Positions 1-11,510 of a stretch of 64,000 bases of DNA are shown piece after piece (the first letter of the stretch is position 1; every line of letters begins with the position of its first letter). The translations under genes and the position numbers were made by a program. The notes under the pieces are model-generated. The model was not told the origin of the DNA. It did no database searches and saw nothing but the letters and a program-made list of their open reading frames with translations. The stretch covers positions 86,046,684-86,110,683 of the forward strand of contig CM042685.1 in assembly GCA_023614405.1 (NCBI GenBank), in the 5' to 3' direction. The stretch is from Avena insularis. Its lineage: Eukaryota > Streptophyta > Magnoliopsida > Poales > Poaceae.

Positions 1-315
1 TGGTGTTGACATGTGGAAAGTAAGATCTTGGCACGCGTTAGGGATTCTGCATCGACGGTTCCACTTCATCATCCTCTACCTTTTTATACCGTGGGGAAAA
101 CAGATAAGTTTACCCCTTCACCACTTTCCTCTGTTTTCCACCATTGCTGCCATTTTTTGAGCTCCTACGCACTGGACATTCTTTGTGTCTTCCCCTCCTC
201 CTTCCTTTGCTCACACCGCCGCGCTCTCCGCTCCTCGATGGTCAATACTAAGAGAAGCTCCTCCGCCGCGGCGGGCTCGAGCACCGCTAGGAAAGTTGCT
301 GCTTCAAGCCACGGA
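1..315 (+). other. Unidentified flank with TATA box and start of a reading frame, cut by element X
   Basis: This is the sequence into which element X inserted. A TATA-like ttttatacc lies near 80-90, followed by a C/T-rich leader. An ATG at 238 opens a frame reading MVNTKRSSSAAAGSSTARK, which is interrupted at 316 by the LTR start TGTAACATCCC. The Ser/Ala-rich basic N-terminus is of low complexity and I do not recognise it. It could be the first exon of a gene, or the start of the antisense gene that Tat elements carry, whose start in Tat-2 has a similar layout of TATA, pyrimidine-rich leader and Ser-rich start. The longer open frame from 13 runs on into the LTR and is not meaningful. Confidence 0.35.
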
Positions 316-1955
316 TGTAACATCCCAATTTCAGCAACCCTGATTCAATGTCCAAAAGGCAGAAATCAGGGGGAACAAAAACTTTTTCTTGCAATGTGTG
401 CTTACTTGTTTTCTTGTGTTCAAGCAACTGTTTATGTATTAGTTGTGTACCCCTCACCTCAACACTAGTTTACAAAAACTATTTTACAAAAGAGATGTCT
501 TGGCTGATCCTTCATATTCTCAAATGTTCTGGAATTTCAAAAACCTGAGCCAAGATGACTTTAACACAACCAAATACTTTAATAGCTTCTATTTCCAAAA
601 CTATGGAGACATGTATATACTCTCCTTATGTTTTCAAGACAGAACCTTGAACTACTCTTATCCCTAGGTTTTCCCCAAAACTTTATTAAAACCTTTTCAT
701 CTCCATCTTGGTAGAGATACCGAGATGGTACTTATCTTACTTCAAGCAAAACCCCTTTCAACCTACCCATCCTTACCTCAAGCTAGGCTTGATGGTAACC
801 TTAGTACTAGTTGGATAAGTAATATGATGAATTGCCTTGATTTGCTGGTTGATGAATTTCCTTGATCTACTATCTGATAAATTGCCTTGATCTGCTGTTT
901 GCCTTGTTTGCTTAGGAACTAGAGTGAGCTAATCTAGTAGCTCATCCATTAGGACCCAATCCAGGCTTGTGATCATCAGGCCCTAGCAAGTATCCAAGTC
1001 TAGATCTATCCTAAGCCACTCAAGTGATCATCTCATCTCATGCTTATCTCAATCCAAGGATAAATCCTCTGGATGGTTTCCAACTCAGTAGAGACCCAAT
1101 CCAAGTTTGGAACCCCTCTCTTCAATGTATACCTCCACATCAACCACTTGAGGGAAGGAATGCCACCCTCTCAATTGTTTCCCTCTTGAACACTAGTCAA
1201 GATCACCAAATCTGCCAAAATGGCTGTCTGGATCTCTTATCTAGATTCACTCTTTGGAGCTCTACCTCCTCCAACCTAGGTGCATTATTGAGAATGCACT
1301 TGAACCATCTTGTAGTACATATTTAGTACTACCAAATCTCACTCTTTCCCTTGGCTAAGACATTCTAATTCCCACTCATCCCTGATGGTTTTGTAGTCAA
1401 GATAATAATCTGTTCTGCAAACCTTATCATCTTGCCTACTTTGGCAAAAGCCCACATCTATATACCACCTCCCCTTCACCAACTCTTTGCATGGTTATGA
1501 TCTACTAACCATGGACTATCAACTCCCACTTCACTTGTTTCCATTAGAGCCTTGTGCTTCTTAAACCCACATGGTTTAGGAGGCTAATTGATGTGTCTGT
1601 TATGGCAGTCTTATTTTCAATAAAGTTTGCTGTCACTTCAAAACCACCTAAAATCCAACCAAGCCCAACTATTGCTCCCATGATCATCTACATGACATGG
1701 TCTATCCACCCATATAACCCTTGTACGAAGGTGAGCTCTGAGCGCCCTAGTCCGTCCCTGTTTAGGTGGCATCAGAATAACAAAGGCCTAGATCCTCCAA
1801 GAATCTAGGTTGACCTTGATGCCTACACCAAGTGTACATCATATACCTGGGATATAAGCATCCCCAAATAATTCTCCCAATTATTTGGATTATTAAAATT
1901 ATTTCTTTTCCTTTACTCACCCATTTCTCAAAATCCTTGTCTATAAAGGCAAGTA
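316..1955 (+). repeat. 5' LTR of element X, first part
   Basis: It begins TGTAACATCCC. It matches the 3' LTR copy, for example the segment around 460-560 with 18700-18800 and the segment 1110-1320 with 27490-27690. It ends near 1955 inside a sequence whose counterpart in the other copy is at about 28365, after which Tat-1 sequence starts abruptly. The short open frames here are random. The right border is accurate to roughly 10 bases. Confidence 0.7.
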
Positions 1956-2420
1956 TGTATTTCTGATGGAGGGTACGCATATTTGCTTAATGAAGGGTAC
2001 GCATATTTGTTTGAGGAACACACTTGGTTGCACTGGGGCGCATGTGGAGCCGATGTTGGCGAGATTGTCGGTCTCTTTGTTGCTTTCTCTACCAACATGC
2101 CGAAGTTCATAGCCGTCGAAGTCTCCTTTGAGTGAGTTATAGAGCACACGGTATGCGATCATGTTAGAGCTATGGGCATCACACTCGTTCATCATCTGCT
2201 AGACGACAAGGTTGGAGTCGCCGAAGATGACGAGGCGTGTGCCGCCGCACACCTTGGCCATCCTCATGCCGTGTATGAGTGCCTTGTATTGGGCCTCGTT
2301 GTTGGATGCGCGAAATTTCATACAAAGGACATACCCCATCGTGTACCCTTGAGGGGACGTCAGTATGATGCTGGATCCTTCTCTAGCCTCGCGCTTGGAA
2401 ACATCGAAGTGCATTGTCCA
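1956..2420 (-). pseudogene. Tat-1 archaeal-type RNase H (aRNH) and linker, degenerate
   Basis: Minus-strand frames 2199-2414 and 1941-2195 together show an archaeal-type RNase H as found downstream of RT in Tat elements. MHFDVSKREAREGS holds the first Asp region. ASNNEAQYKALIHGMRMAK is the Glu-helix motif and FGDSNLVV the second Asp. YELRHVGRESNKETDNLAN is the C-terminal His/Asp motif. A frame change lies between the two parts. Just beyond the domain, a 24-bp tandem duplication around 1977-2020 encodes QICVP twice. Integrase should follow but is missing. Confidence 0.75.
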
Positions 2421-2918
2421 GGACTATGACATGTTCGGGGTATCCGGCAGCTAGAGTTCCATCTAGTGTACAAGGAAATCAGGGAGGACCTGAGACTTGA
2501 TGGCGGTGTGCCGCTCGTAGATGATGTCTAGAGGAAACAACTCGATGCCCCACAGGGCTACTCGCCCCATGGCTTCGGGGTTGTTTAGGATGTTCGACAG
2601 CGAGGAGTCGTTGATGACCATGATCTGGTGCTCCTAAAAGTAGTGGCTCAATCAAAGCGCTGTCATGAATTCGCCATAGGGAAGCTTCTGGTAGTGGGGG
2701 TACCTTTGCTTTGTCGAGGTTAGTACCTCGCTGAGGTAGTAGATTGGGCGTTGGACCCCATGGGTCTTGCCATCTTCGGGTCGTTCGACCACGAGTGCGG
2801 TGCTGACCACCTGATGCGTGGCTTCTATGCATAGCAGCAAAGGATCCATCTCCTTTGGCATAACCAGGATAGGTGATGTGGAGAGCAGGCATTTGAGGTC
2901 CTCAAATATGTCATCTCC
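2421..2918 (-). pseudogene. Tat-1 RNase H, degenerate
   Basis: The minus-strand frame 2652-2861 carries the retroviral-type RNase H pattern following RT. It shows LLLCIEATHQVVSTALVVE, RPIYYLSEVLTSTKQRYP and YQKLPYGEFMTAL, followed in shifted frames by a stretch on the complement of 2510-2640 (LSNILNNPEAMGRVALWGI). The first catalytic Asp position reads Glu or is lost (LCIEA instead of the usual L-x-V-S/D pattern of this lineage). Several stops and a frame change interrupt it. It removes the RNA strand during reverse transcription in intact relatives. Confidence 0.7.
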
Positions 2919-3870
2919 TTAGGCCATCCACTCGAATTTGTCAGACTTGCATAGTAGCTGATAAAAAGGGAGGGCCTTCTCGCCCATGCGAGTGATGAAT
3001 CTGCTGAGCACCGTGATTCGCCCAGCGAGCCGCTGGACTCCCTTGAGGTTCTTGGGCTTCTCCATGGCTAGTATAACCATAATTTTCTTCGGGTTTGCCT
3101 CAATGCCACGCTTAGAGATAAGTACCCGAGTAATTGGCCAGACGGGACGCCAGAAGTGCACTTGTCTGGGTTTAGCTTGATCTTGTAGCGATCAAGGTTG
3201 TCGAATATTTCATGGAGGTTGTCGATGGGCGTCCTGGCCTCCCTGGTCTTGATCACTATGTCTTCGACATAGACCTGAATATTGTGACCAATATGTTCCT
3301 TCAGACATGCCTACATGCATCTCCGGTAAGTAGCGCCTACGTTCTTCAGCCTAAAAGGCATTATGTTGTAGCAGAACACCCCGAATGGCGTGATGAATGC
3401 TGTTTTCTCCCGATCTTAGGCCTTCAGCCTAATTTGATTGTAGCCTAAGTAGGCATCGAGGAAGGAGAGTTTCTCGCATCACGCAGTGGAGTCAATGATT
3501 TGATCGATCCGTGCGAGAGGAAAGTGGTCCTTGGGACAATGCTTGTTAAGCAATGTGAAGTCCACACACATTTGCAATATGTCTGCGTTCTTCTTGGGGA
3601 CTAGGACGGGGTTGGCTAGCCACTCGCTTTCCTTGATATCCCTGATGAAGTTGTCATCAAGGAGTCTGTTGACTTTGATGCCAATGGCTTTAGATCTTGG
3701 CTCGGACAGTCGATGCATCGACTGCTTGACTGGTTTCGCATCTGGAAACACATTGAGTGCATGCTCGGTGAATTCCCTAGGAACTCCTGGCATGTCCGTA
3801 GGATACCAGACAAAAATTTCCCAACGCTCACGGAGGAATTTGACGAGCGTGCTTTCCTATGCGAGGCTTA
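2919..3870 (-). pseudogene. Tat-1 reverse transcriptase with YVED at the catalytic site
   Basis: Minus-strand pieces 3479-3793, 3068-3478 and 2919-3161 give a Gypsy RT in order. They include SEWLANPVLVPKKN, CVDFTLLNKHCPKDHFPL, LSFLDAYLGYNQI, the polymerase motif, and the connection NPKKIMVILAMEKPKNLKGVQRLAGRI. The motif that is normally Y-V-D-D reads Y-V-E-D (complement of 3260-3271), replacing a metal-binding Asp. Stops lie after IIDSTA and in the DAYLGYNQIRLKA stretch, and a frame change occurs near 3130. RT copies element RNA into DNA; this copy should be inactive. Confidence 0.8.
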
Positions 3871-4800
3871 AGTCGTTGGCGATCAACACCGCCTTGGAGG
3901 CGTCCGTTGGGTGGACCTGCACCTTCTTAGTGTTGACTGTGGAGTCGAACGACATATCGCTTGCGTTTTTCCTGGTGACTGGGGGTGCCCCATTATCTAT
4001 GACCTCTTTACGCCTTGTGAGGTCGTCTTGCATGCCGAACGACTGAGAGATTTTGTTGAAGTCTCTGTCGCAGTAGTCCGACCTATTGAAGCTTCCTGGG
4101 ACGGTGATGACGCCCCTAGGTCCTGGCATCTTCAGTAGAAGGTATGCGTAGTGTGGTATTGCTAGGAATCTTGCGAATGCCACATGCCCGAGGATGGCGT
4201 GGTACTGTGAGGTCCAGTCCACCAGTTCGAACTCTAGACGCTCACGCCAGAAGTTTTCGGGCTTTCAAAAGATGACATCGAGCCATATCTTGCCTAGGGG
4301 GTTTATGCCCTTCCCTGGGACGATGCTTTGGAATGTTGTGTCTAACGGCTCTAGGATGCATAGCGGGATCTGCATGGCTGCGAGTGTGCTTGCGAATATC
4401 AGGTTGATGCCTCTGCCGTCGTCCATGAAGACGTGGCTCATCTCGAATCCTCTGATATGGGACTCGAGCACCAGGACAGAGTGACCTGGGCGAGGTATCT
4501 GGCGCGGGTGAGCCGCTGAGGTACTCAGGTATGGATGGTGGGGAGGTCACGGCCAAGTTGACTTGGCGGGTGATCTTCTGCTGCACCCTGTTGGTTGGGC
4601 GCCCCTTCTGTATCATCATAGACCATATTGGTGGAGGGTATCCGTTCGCACCATTATTCTGCGCTGGTGCAGCCGCAGGTTGCGAGGGTCCTCCTGGTGG
4701 TGGTGGTGTAGCCCCATGAGCTACGGCTCCTGTAGTCGGTGCGAATCCTGGTATCACCGCCTGGCATCGCATCTGGGTGAGGCCCTCGCTGAGTTTCTGG
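3871..4800 (-). pseudogene. Tat-1 protease region and protease-RT linker, degenerate
   Basis: The frames are 3857-4222, 4265-4471 and the first part of 4242-5099 on the minus strand. The segment TRQVNLAVTSPPSIPEYL is followed in another frame by ALVLESHIRGFEMSHVFMDD-type sequence. This matches the position of the aspartic protease in Tat elements, where the motif is usually VDxGSSxNI; here the corresponding stretch reads VFMDDGRGINLIF. The linker contains HYAYLLLKMPGPRGVIT, typical of the region before RT. There are at least two frame changes and stops at 4262 and 3855. Confidence 0.6.
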
Positions 4801-6278
4801 AACTCTCGGTAGTACTTGAGCATGTAGTTGGCCTTCTTCTTACCATCTTGCTTGTCGATGTAGAAGTGGATGGTGCAGGGACCTAATAGCTTGTCGATGC
4901 TGATGGTTGTTGTCGTGGTTGCGATGTTGCCATGTTTGGGTGGGTCGCCCACCCTTGTGTTACTCGCTGTTGCGGTTTCCCTCGTCGCGGCGATCAGCAT
5001 AGCCAGCTGCAACCATGTCGACTCCCTCACGATCGTCGTAGACGCGCGGTCTTCTCTTTCCACGGCGATCGCGCCTGCGGCCGAAGTCGTCTTTGTCATC
5101 CGAATGTGTTAGGTTTACGGCATCCTCGCCATCTTCCCAACGGTTGACGATATCCATTAGGTGATTGAGGGTTTTGGGCTTGATGCGCCCGAGCTCCTCC
5201 TTAAATTCACGGCGCCTGACGCCGTCCTTGAAGGCATCGATTGCCCTCTCCCCAGAGATGTTCGCGGTGGTGTTCTTAATGGCAGACCAGCGAAGGATGT
5301 ATGAGCGGATGGACTCGTTGGTCCGTTGGGTGCAGGCCCGCAACTCTTCGATTGAGGCTGGCCTCTTACTAGTTCCTTTGAAGTTGTGGAAGAATCTATT
5401 CGCCAGCTCGTCCCAGCTTCGAATGGTGCTGGAGGGGAGGCTGCTTAGCCAGACCCTGGCTGCGCCTATCAGCTGCAAATGGAGGCATTGCAGGGCGGTG
5501 TTTTTGTTCCTGTAGTGGAGCTTGACCAACGATAGATGATCGTCGAGCCAGGTATTTGGCTCCTTCGCACAATCAAACTTCAGGTTGTCTGAAGGGATCT
5601 TGAAGTTCTTCGGCATCCGTGATTGCTAAACGGACCTGCCAAAGCATCTGGCCTCGCACAACTCTCATCCGTCCTCTTCGGACTCAGTTGAGCACGCGAT
5701 TTGTTGGTCTTGCGCTGTGTGAGCTCACTACGAGCATCATAGTTGCTCCTGCGGCGTCGTGGGCTCCGACGGTGTTGAGGTAGGTCATGCTCTTCTTCCT
5801 CGGATGAGGGTGTGTGGTTTCGAGTGAACCTCACCGTGGCCTTTTCTTCGGCTTTGCAGGTGTTTCGTCGTGGAGTGCAGCTCCGACGAGTCCGAGGCCT
5901 GTAAGTGCAGACTTATGGATTGTGTTTTTCGGGTCTCCCGCTGGTGGCGGGTTGCACGCGAGATAGGTGGTGGCCGCCATGATCGCAGCCTGCGGCATTT
6001 TCGGCATGATGTTCCCTTGATAGTCCATCGTCATGAAGGATGTGTCGAGTGCCTTGGTGACCTCGCAACGTGCGGTGGGGTCCATGCGCTCCAGGCGAGA
6101 GCGGTACTTGCGGGCGTCTTTACCGTGTGAAGAGGTGCCCCAGTGACGGAGAGTGCAGCTTGCCACATGCTTGATTCGTCAGCTGCCCTCTTGCATTTTT
6201 TGAGGTCGCCTTATAGATTGACCTGTCAATTGTGTTCCTCGATGAGGAGCCAATGATAGGCCATCAACATGTCGCGGG
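4801..6278 (-). pseudogene. Tat-1 gag, C-terminal and central parts
   Basis: The minus frame 4960-5616 is the best-preserved part and is a retrotransposon gag (capsid-like) domain. It contains KFDCAKEPNTWLDDHLSL, LQLIGAARVWLSSLPSSTI, SWDELANRFFHNFKGT and SIRSYILRWSAIKN, ending in a basic R-rich tail. Upstream frames 5580-5834 and 5831-6166 give charged linker sequence. Downstream, GPCTIHFYIDKQDGKKK (around 4830-4890) is the nucleocapsid-side segment. In intact relatives gag forms the cytoplasmic virus-like particle that packages element RNA. The N-terminal part lies on the other side of Athila-A at 10854-11428. Confidence 0.8.
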
Positions 6279-6283
6279 AGGCA
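6279..6283. repeat. TSD of Athila-A, left copy (AGGCA)
   Basis: AGGCA precedes the left LTR end and is repeated exactly at 10849-10853. A 5-bp duplication is standard for Gypsy integration. Confidence 0.9.
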
Positions 6284-7827
6284 TGATACGGCTCGGTTGA
6301 CTGTAGAGCCTCGTTGGGAGACCCCAAGATCAAGGTGTGATGAGCACAATAGCAAGTCTTCCCTCAGTTATGAAACTAAAGTTATCGAACAAGTAGGAGC
6401 AAGGAAACAACTATAAGGTGTTGGTAACAACTTGGAATCCTGCACAACACAAACTACAAGACATTTCCCCAACTTACAGTGAGGTTGTCAATCTCACTAG
6501 TTTGCTGAAAACAAAGGATTAAACATATAGTGTGGAAGGTAATAGTTTCTTGTAGAAAGTAAACAGTAACAATAGATGATGTATCAATGGTAAAGATTGG
6601 ACTGGGGTCCAAAGTTCACTAGAGGTGTTCTCCTTAAGATAGATAACATGCTGGGTGAACAAATTACAACGGGGCTATTGACAGGTTGAGAAAGCATAAC
6701 AATGCAAATACTAGACATCATGACTCCTATGAGATTTGATTGGGCATTACAACATATACATAGACCGTAATCCAACTGCATCTATGACTAATAATCCACC
6801 TTCAGGTTATCATCTAAACCCCTTGCAGTATTAAGTTGCAAGAAACGGATAACTGCATTAAGAAATGTGTGTAAAGTAAACAATACAGTTGTTCCATGAA
6901 TAAAAGATTGTTGTTTTCTCCCTAGTAGCAACAACACTTCTACAACCTTAGAGATTTATATCACTTCCCCAGATTACTAGAGGCATGAACCTACTATCAA
7001 GCATAAATACTCCCTCTTGGAGTCACAAGCATCTACTTGGCCAAGATAGCTATTAGCAACAGAGAGCATGCAAGATCACAAACAACACAGACATGATAGA
7101 ATCAATAATCAATATGCCATGATAGAATCAATAATCAATCTGACATAGTATCTAAATATCCATGGAAACCCCGCAAACACAACATGTATGATTAAAAATA
7201 GATGATCTTGATCATGAACGAAGCTCACAAGATCTAAACATGATAACACAAAGGAGGAGAAACAACCATCTTGCTACTCACGCATCATACCGGAGGTTGG
7301 CATGGTGATGAAGAAGGCCTCCAGGATGATCTCTCCCCTCCGGCAGGGTGCCGGGAAGAGCTTTAGATCCCCCCGATCTAGGGACGATGGTTGCGGTGGA
7401 TACAAACTATTTCATGGAGATCTGATCGGGTTCTTAGGGTTTCTGCATCGGGGTGACATTATAGGCGAAGAGGAAAGGAAGGGGGCCGCCCGAGGCACCC
7501 ACACCTAGGGTTTGCACGCCCCCAGGCCGCGCCGCCCTAGGGTGTGGAGGCCTCGTGGCCCCACTTCATCTCCCCTCCAGACTTTGTGTTCTCTTAGGTA
7601 AAATATTGACTTTGTCTTTTGTCCCGTCCAATTACAAGAATATTTTCTTACTAGCTTTTCTGAAACCAAAAACAGCAGAAAACAGGCAAGTGGCGCTGCA
7701 GCATCTTGTTAATAGGTTAGTCCTAGAAAATGTATAAAAATACCTCATAGTGTAGACAAAGCATAGCAAAGTTGATACTAAACAAGCATGGAACATCAAA
7801 AATTATAGATACATTTACGATGTATCA
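6284..7827 (-). repeat. 3' LTR of Athila-A
   Basis: The left border is TGATACGG (complement of the LTR end). The right border is complementary to the LTR start TGATACATCG. It aligns along its length with the LTR at 9280-10848 and with the reverse complement of 19332-21068. A TATA-like cctataatg lies on the minus strand near 7452-7460. Confidence 0.88.
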
Positions 7828-9279
7828 AGTATCCCCAAGCTTAACTCCTGCTCGTCCTCGAGTAGGTAAGTGATAAAAAGAATTTTTTTTAAGGTGACAT
7901 GCACCATCACAATCTTTATCAAACCATTTGCAAAGCATTGAAAGCTGGGATCAAAGTACTCTAAACATGAGGATGAAAGATGTAATTCTAACAATAAGGC
8001 ATAGCAACTATGTTGCAACATGAAAACATACAAAAAAGTATCATGAATAACAATGCATTAAGAGACGTTTGTTTGATTCACATAAAGAAAACACAGCATA
8101 GTGGTATTCAGCTTGTCCCTCATGGAGTAGCAAAACATAAATGCATAGGACACCTTCAAAGTTCCAAAGGGTGACTATATACAAATAGTTCAAGAACAAG
8201 CAATATCAACATTATGAATCAAACAATAAGTTTTGGGACAATGCACATAGAACTAAGAATGACAACTATGATCTCTTAATTGGTGCATAAAGAAAGAAGG
8301 TGGAGACTCAATATAAAAGTAGGAAGATAAGCTCTTCACACGGAAGCAGGGATTTCAAGTTTCATAAAGAGCTTCCAAAAATTATGGTACTTATTATCTT
8401 TCAGCTCTCATTGCCCCTATCATAAGCATCTTGAAATTATTAAGGTTAAAGTGAAACAAATATGGACTATATGCTTGACAAATCATAAGTTGGCAATCTC
8501 ATGTCCCTTGAGTACGAGGGTCGTTCCTCATGCTACTCAACTTTAGTCACAAGCAAGTTCTTGTCATTGTAAGTATATGTGTATCATAGAGAACCGCCAA
8601 CGAGGTACCCCTTGACCCATGACACAGGAGCTATCCTATATCAAAATGACAAGGCAACATACAGTGATCATCTCAGCGATCCTTTTACCATGAGCATGGT
8701 GCATATAATTTTTTTCGCTCTTTTTTTTCATATTTTTCTGAGGGTGCTTCCACCATGATCCTTTTACCATGAGGATTGCTCACTATGGTGATGCTGCAAG
8801 TTTCCACCATGATTAGGCATGGCTTAGGCTAGCGGCCTAGGCGTTTCTCTCACACATATATAATACTCCATGAACTTACAAGCTCCCCTTTTATTTCACA
8901 CTACCGACATCCATAAAGAAAAGATCATGATATCAACTAGGTAATATGTACAGGTCTTGAAAGCGTTCCCCATGACAGCATGGTTCTGCTAATTACCAAC
9001 TTATAAGTGCAATCGTATACAACATAGATGACACAATGGTTCAAGTTTATTAGGGGCAAGAAAAATAAAGTGTGCCATCAAGTTTGTGAGAACTTTAATC
9101 ACTAATTTTCTCATAACAAGTTTAATTTGGAAGATATATAAAACAAGAATATACTTGGAATGGTGTAACACACCATGCATAGGAATTTAGTGTGGACTCT
9201 TTGGAATAACTTGGTTTCTTGGGAGTTGGATGCATGAGTAGAGCAATAATGGCCATAATCATGCATAGCGACAAAATCT
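7828..9279 (-). other. Remaining internal region of Athila-A, noncoding
   Basis: It holds no long reading frame. Next to the 3' LTR is the purine-rich tract (complement of 7828-7845, agcttgggga core). The stretch matches, in reverse, the downstream part of the Athila-B internal region. One example is the block around 9190-9260, which has the counterpart 24,490-24,640. The junction next to the 5' LTR reads agatttt and then internal sequence, where the tRNA-Asp primer site should be. Confidence 0.8.
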
Positions 9280-10848
9280 TGATGCGGCTCGTTTGACGGT
9301 AGAGCCTCTTCGGGAGACACCAAGAGCAAGGTGTGATGAGCACAACAACAAGTCTTCCCTCAGTTATGAAACCAAAGTTATCGAACCAGTAGGAGCAAGG
9401 AAACAACTCCAAGGTGTTGCTAACAACTTGGAATCATGCAAACACAAACTCAAGACTTTGCCCCAACTTACAGCGAGTTTTTAAATCTCACTAGTTTGCT
9501 AAAAAGAAAGGATTAAACATATAGTGTGGACGGTAATAGTTGGTTGTAGAAAGTAAATAGTAACAGTAGATGATGTATCAATGGTAAAGATTGGACTGGG
9601 GCCACAGTTCACTAGAGGTGTTCTCCTTAAGTTAGATAACATGCTGGGTGAAGAAATTACAACGGGTCTATTGACAGGTTGAGAAAGCATAAGAATGCAC
9701 ATAATAGACATCATGACTCCTACGAGATTTGATTATACATTACAACAATATACATATATCATAATCCAACTGCATCTATGACTAATAATCTACCTTCTGG
9801 TTATCATCTGAACCCCTTCCAGTATTAAGTTGCAAGAAACGGATAATTGAATTAAGCAATGTGTTTAAAGTAAACAATACAATTGTTCCATGAACAAAAG
9901 ATTGTTGTTTTCTCCCTAGTGGCAACAGCACATCTACAACCTTAGAGATTTCTATCACTTCCCCAGATTACTAGAGGCATGAACCTACTATTGAGCATAA
10001 ATACCCCCTCTTGGAGTCACAGGTATCTAATTGGCCAAGATAGCTACTAGCAACGGAGTGCATGCAAGATCATAGACAACACATGCATGATAGAATAAAT
10101 AATCAATCTGACATGGTAGAATCAATAATCAATCTGACATAGTATGTCAATATCCAGCGGATCCCCGCAAACACAACATGTATGATTACAAATAGATGAT
10201 CTTGATCATGAACGGAGCTCACAAGATCTAAACATGGTAGCAAAAAGGAACATAAATAACCATATAGCAACTATATGGACCCATAGTCCAAGGGTGAACT
10301 ACTCACGCATCGTACCAGAGGCTATCATGGTGATGAAGAAGGCCTCCAGGATGATCTCTCCCCTCTGGCAGGGTGCCGGGAAGAGCTTCAGATCCCCCGA
10401 TCTAGGGACGATGGTGGCGGAGGCTACAGACTGTTTCGTGGAGATCTGATCGGGTGCTTAGGTTTTCTGCGTTAGGGTGACTTTATAGGCGAAGAGTTGA
10501 GGTAGGGGGCAGCCCGAGGCGCCCACACCTAGTGTTGGCGCCCCCAGGCCGCGTCGCCCTAGGTTGTGCCGGCCTCGTGGCCCAACTTCGTCTCCCCTCT
10601 GGACTTTGTGTTCTCTTCGGTAAAATATTGACTTTGGCTTTTGTCCCGTACAATTCCGACAATATTTCCTTGCTAGATTTTCTGAAACATAAAACAACAG
10701 ATAACATGCATCTGGCACTGCGGCATCTTTTTAATAGATTGTCCCAGAAAATGTATAAAAATACCTCAAAGTGTAGACGAAGCATAGAAAAGTTGATACT
10801 AAACAAGCATGGAACATCAAAAATTATAGATACGTTTACGATGTATCA
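9280..10848 (-). repeat. 5' LTR of Athila-A
   Basis: This LTR is in reverse orientation. Its left end is TGATGCGG and its right end is complementary to TGATACATCG. It is nearly collinear with 6284-7827. A TATA-like cctataaag lies on the minus strand near 10485-10495. Confidence 0.88.
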
Positions 10849-10853
10849 AGGCA
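10849..10853. repeat. TSD of Athila-A, right copy (AGGCA)
   Basis: Exact duplicate of 6279-6283. Confidence 0.9.
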
Positions 10854-11428
10854 TCAACAGGTAAGATGTGATTGCCCCGTATGGCCTCATGTGCAATCTC
10901 CCAACCCACTTCATTGAGGTGGATTTCGTTGTGGGCACAATTTATGCCTTCAGTGCCTCGATCGCCCCTATTTGACGGGTTCACCCTGTTTCCTCTGTTC
11001 TTGACCTGAGGGTTGGGAGGGGAATTGGGGGTGTGATCCAGTGGTGGATCGGCTCCATTGTTGACCTCTCCGCCATGGATGACGGCACACAGGTAACACT
11101 CATGGAGAGGGTCGATGCTTCCGCAGCTTTTAGATCCCGAACCATAGGTTCCTTCATCCGAAGGGGGTCGCACAGATCGAAGTTGCAGCTGCTGCTGTCA
11201 TCCGAATCGCCTGTCAGCGACGTCGTGCGCGAGGCGTCGATGGGTGGGACCCATGAAGCAGGCCTGATTGATGGAAGTGGCACCCACTCTAGGAGGAGGA
11301 GGGTGCCGGTCTTCCCCACCTGGAAGCAGAAGCTCCCGAACAGCATCTCGATTCTATCGCCTACAGACTCAAAATATTTTCGCGTGGGCAGTGAAGTCTA
11401 AGGCGCCAAAGAGGATGTGATTATCCAT
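10854..11428 (-). pseudogene. Tat-1 gag, N-terminal part
   Basis: The minus strand after the primer site opens at an ATG on the complement of 11426-11428, reading MDNHILFGALDFTAHAKIF. It meets a stop at 11369-11371. A further open frame, 10981-11346, is Ser/Thr/Pro-rich and continues towards the break at 10854. Position right behind the primer site and continuity across Athila-A with the gag core at 4960-5616 support the call. No conserved domain is recognisable in this stretch. Confidence 0.55.
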
Positions 11429-11490
11429 CGCCGAGGAATCATAGATCGCTCTAGATGGGACCGTTACGACATCACAATCAACGTCCCCAG

Positions 11491-11510
11491 TTCCCATAGA
11501 CGGTGTCAAT
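11491..11510 (-). promoter_or_regulatory. Primer binding site region of Tat-1
   Basis: Immediately after the LTR end, the minus strand reads attgacaccgtctatggga. This has the position and the general pattern of the grass Tat primer site. I do not assign the tRNA. Confidence 0.5.

Larger units (their letters stand above)
6284..10848 (-). mobile_element. Athila-A: internally deleted Athila-like element in Tat-1
   Basis: Two LTRs of 1544 and 1569 bp in minus orientation are flanked by the perfect TSD AGGCA. Only 1452 bp of internal sequence remain (7828-9279). By comparison with Athila-B, the retained part is the 3' noncoding portion of the internal region (counterpart about 24,500-25,920). The primer site, gag and protease are gone. 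It is a deletion derivative of the same family as Athila-B and the solo LTR at 30550. Confidence 0.88.

Noticed and set aside
1..10. ggtgttgaca at the left edge as the end of another Tekay LTR
   Set aside because: It is not followed by the tggtatcagagcc primer site, and nothing upstream is visible.
4531..5515. Plus-strand frames of 60-116 aa
   Set aside because: Shadows of the minus-strand gag-protease of Tat-1.
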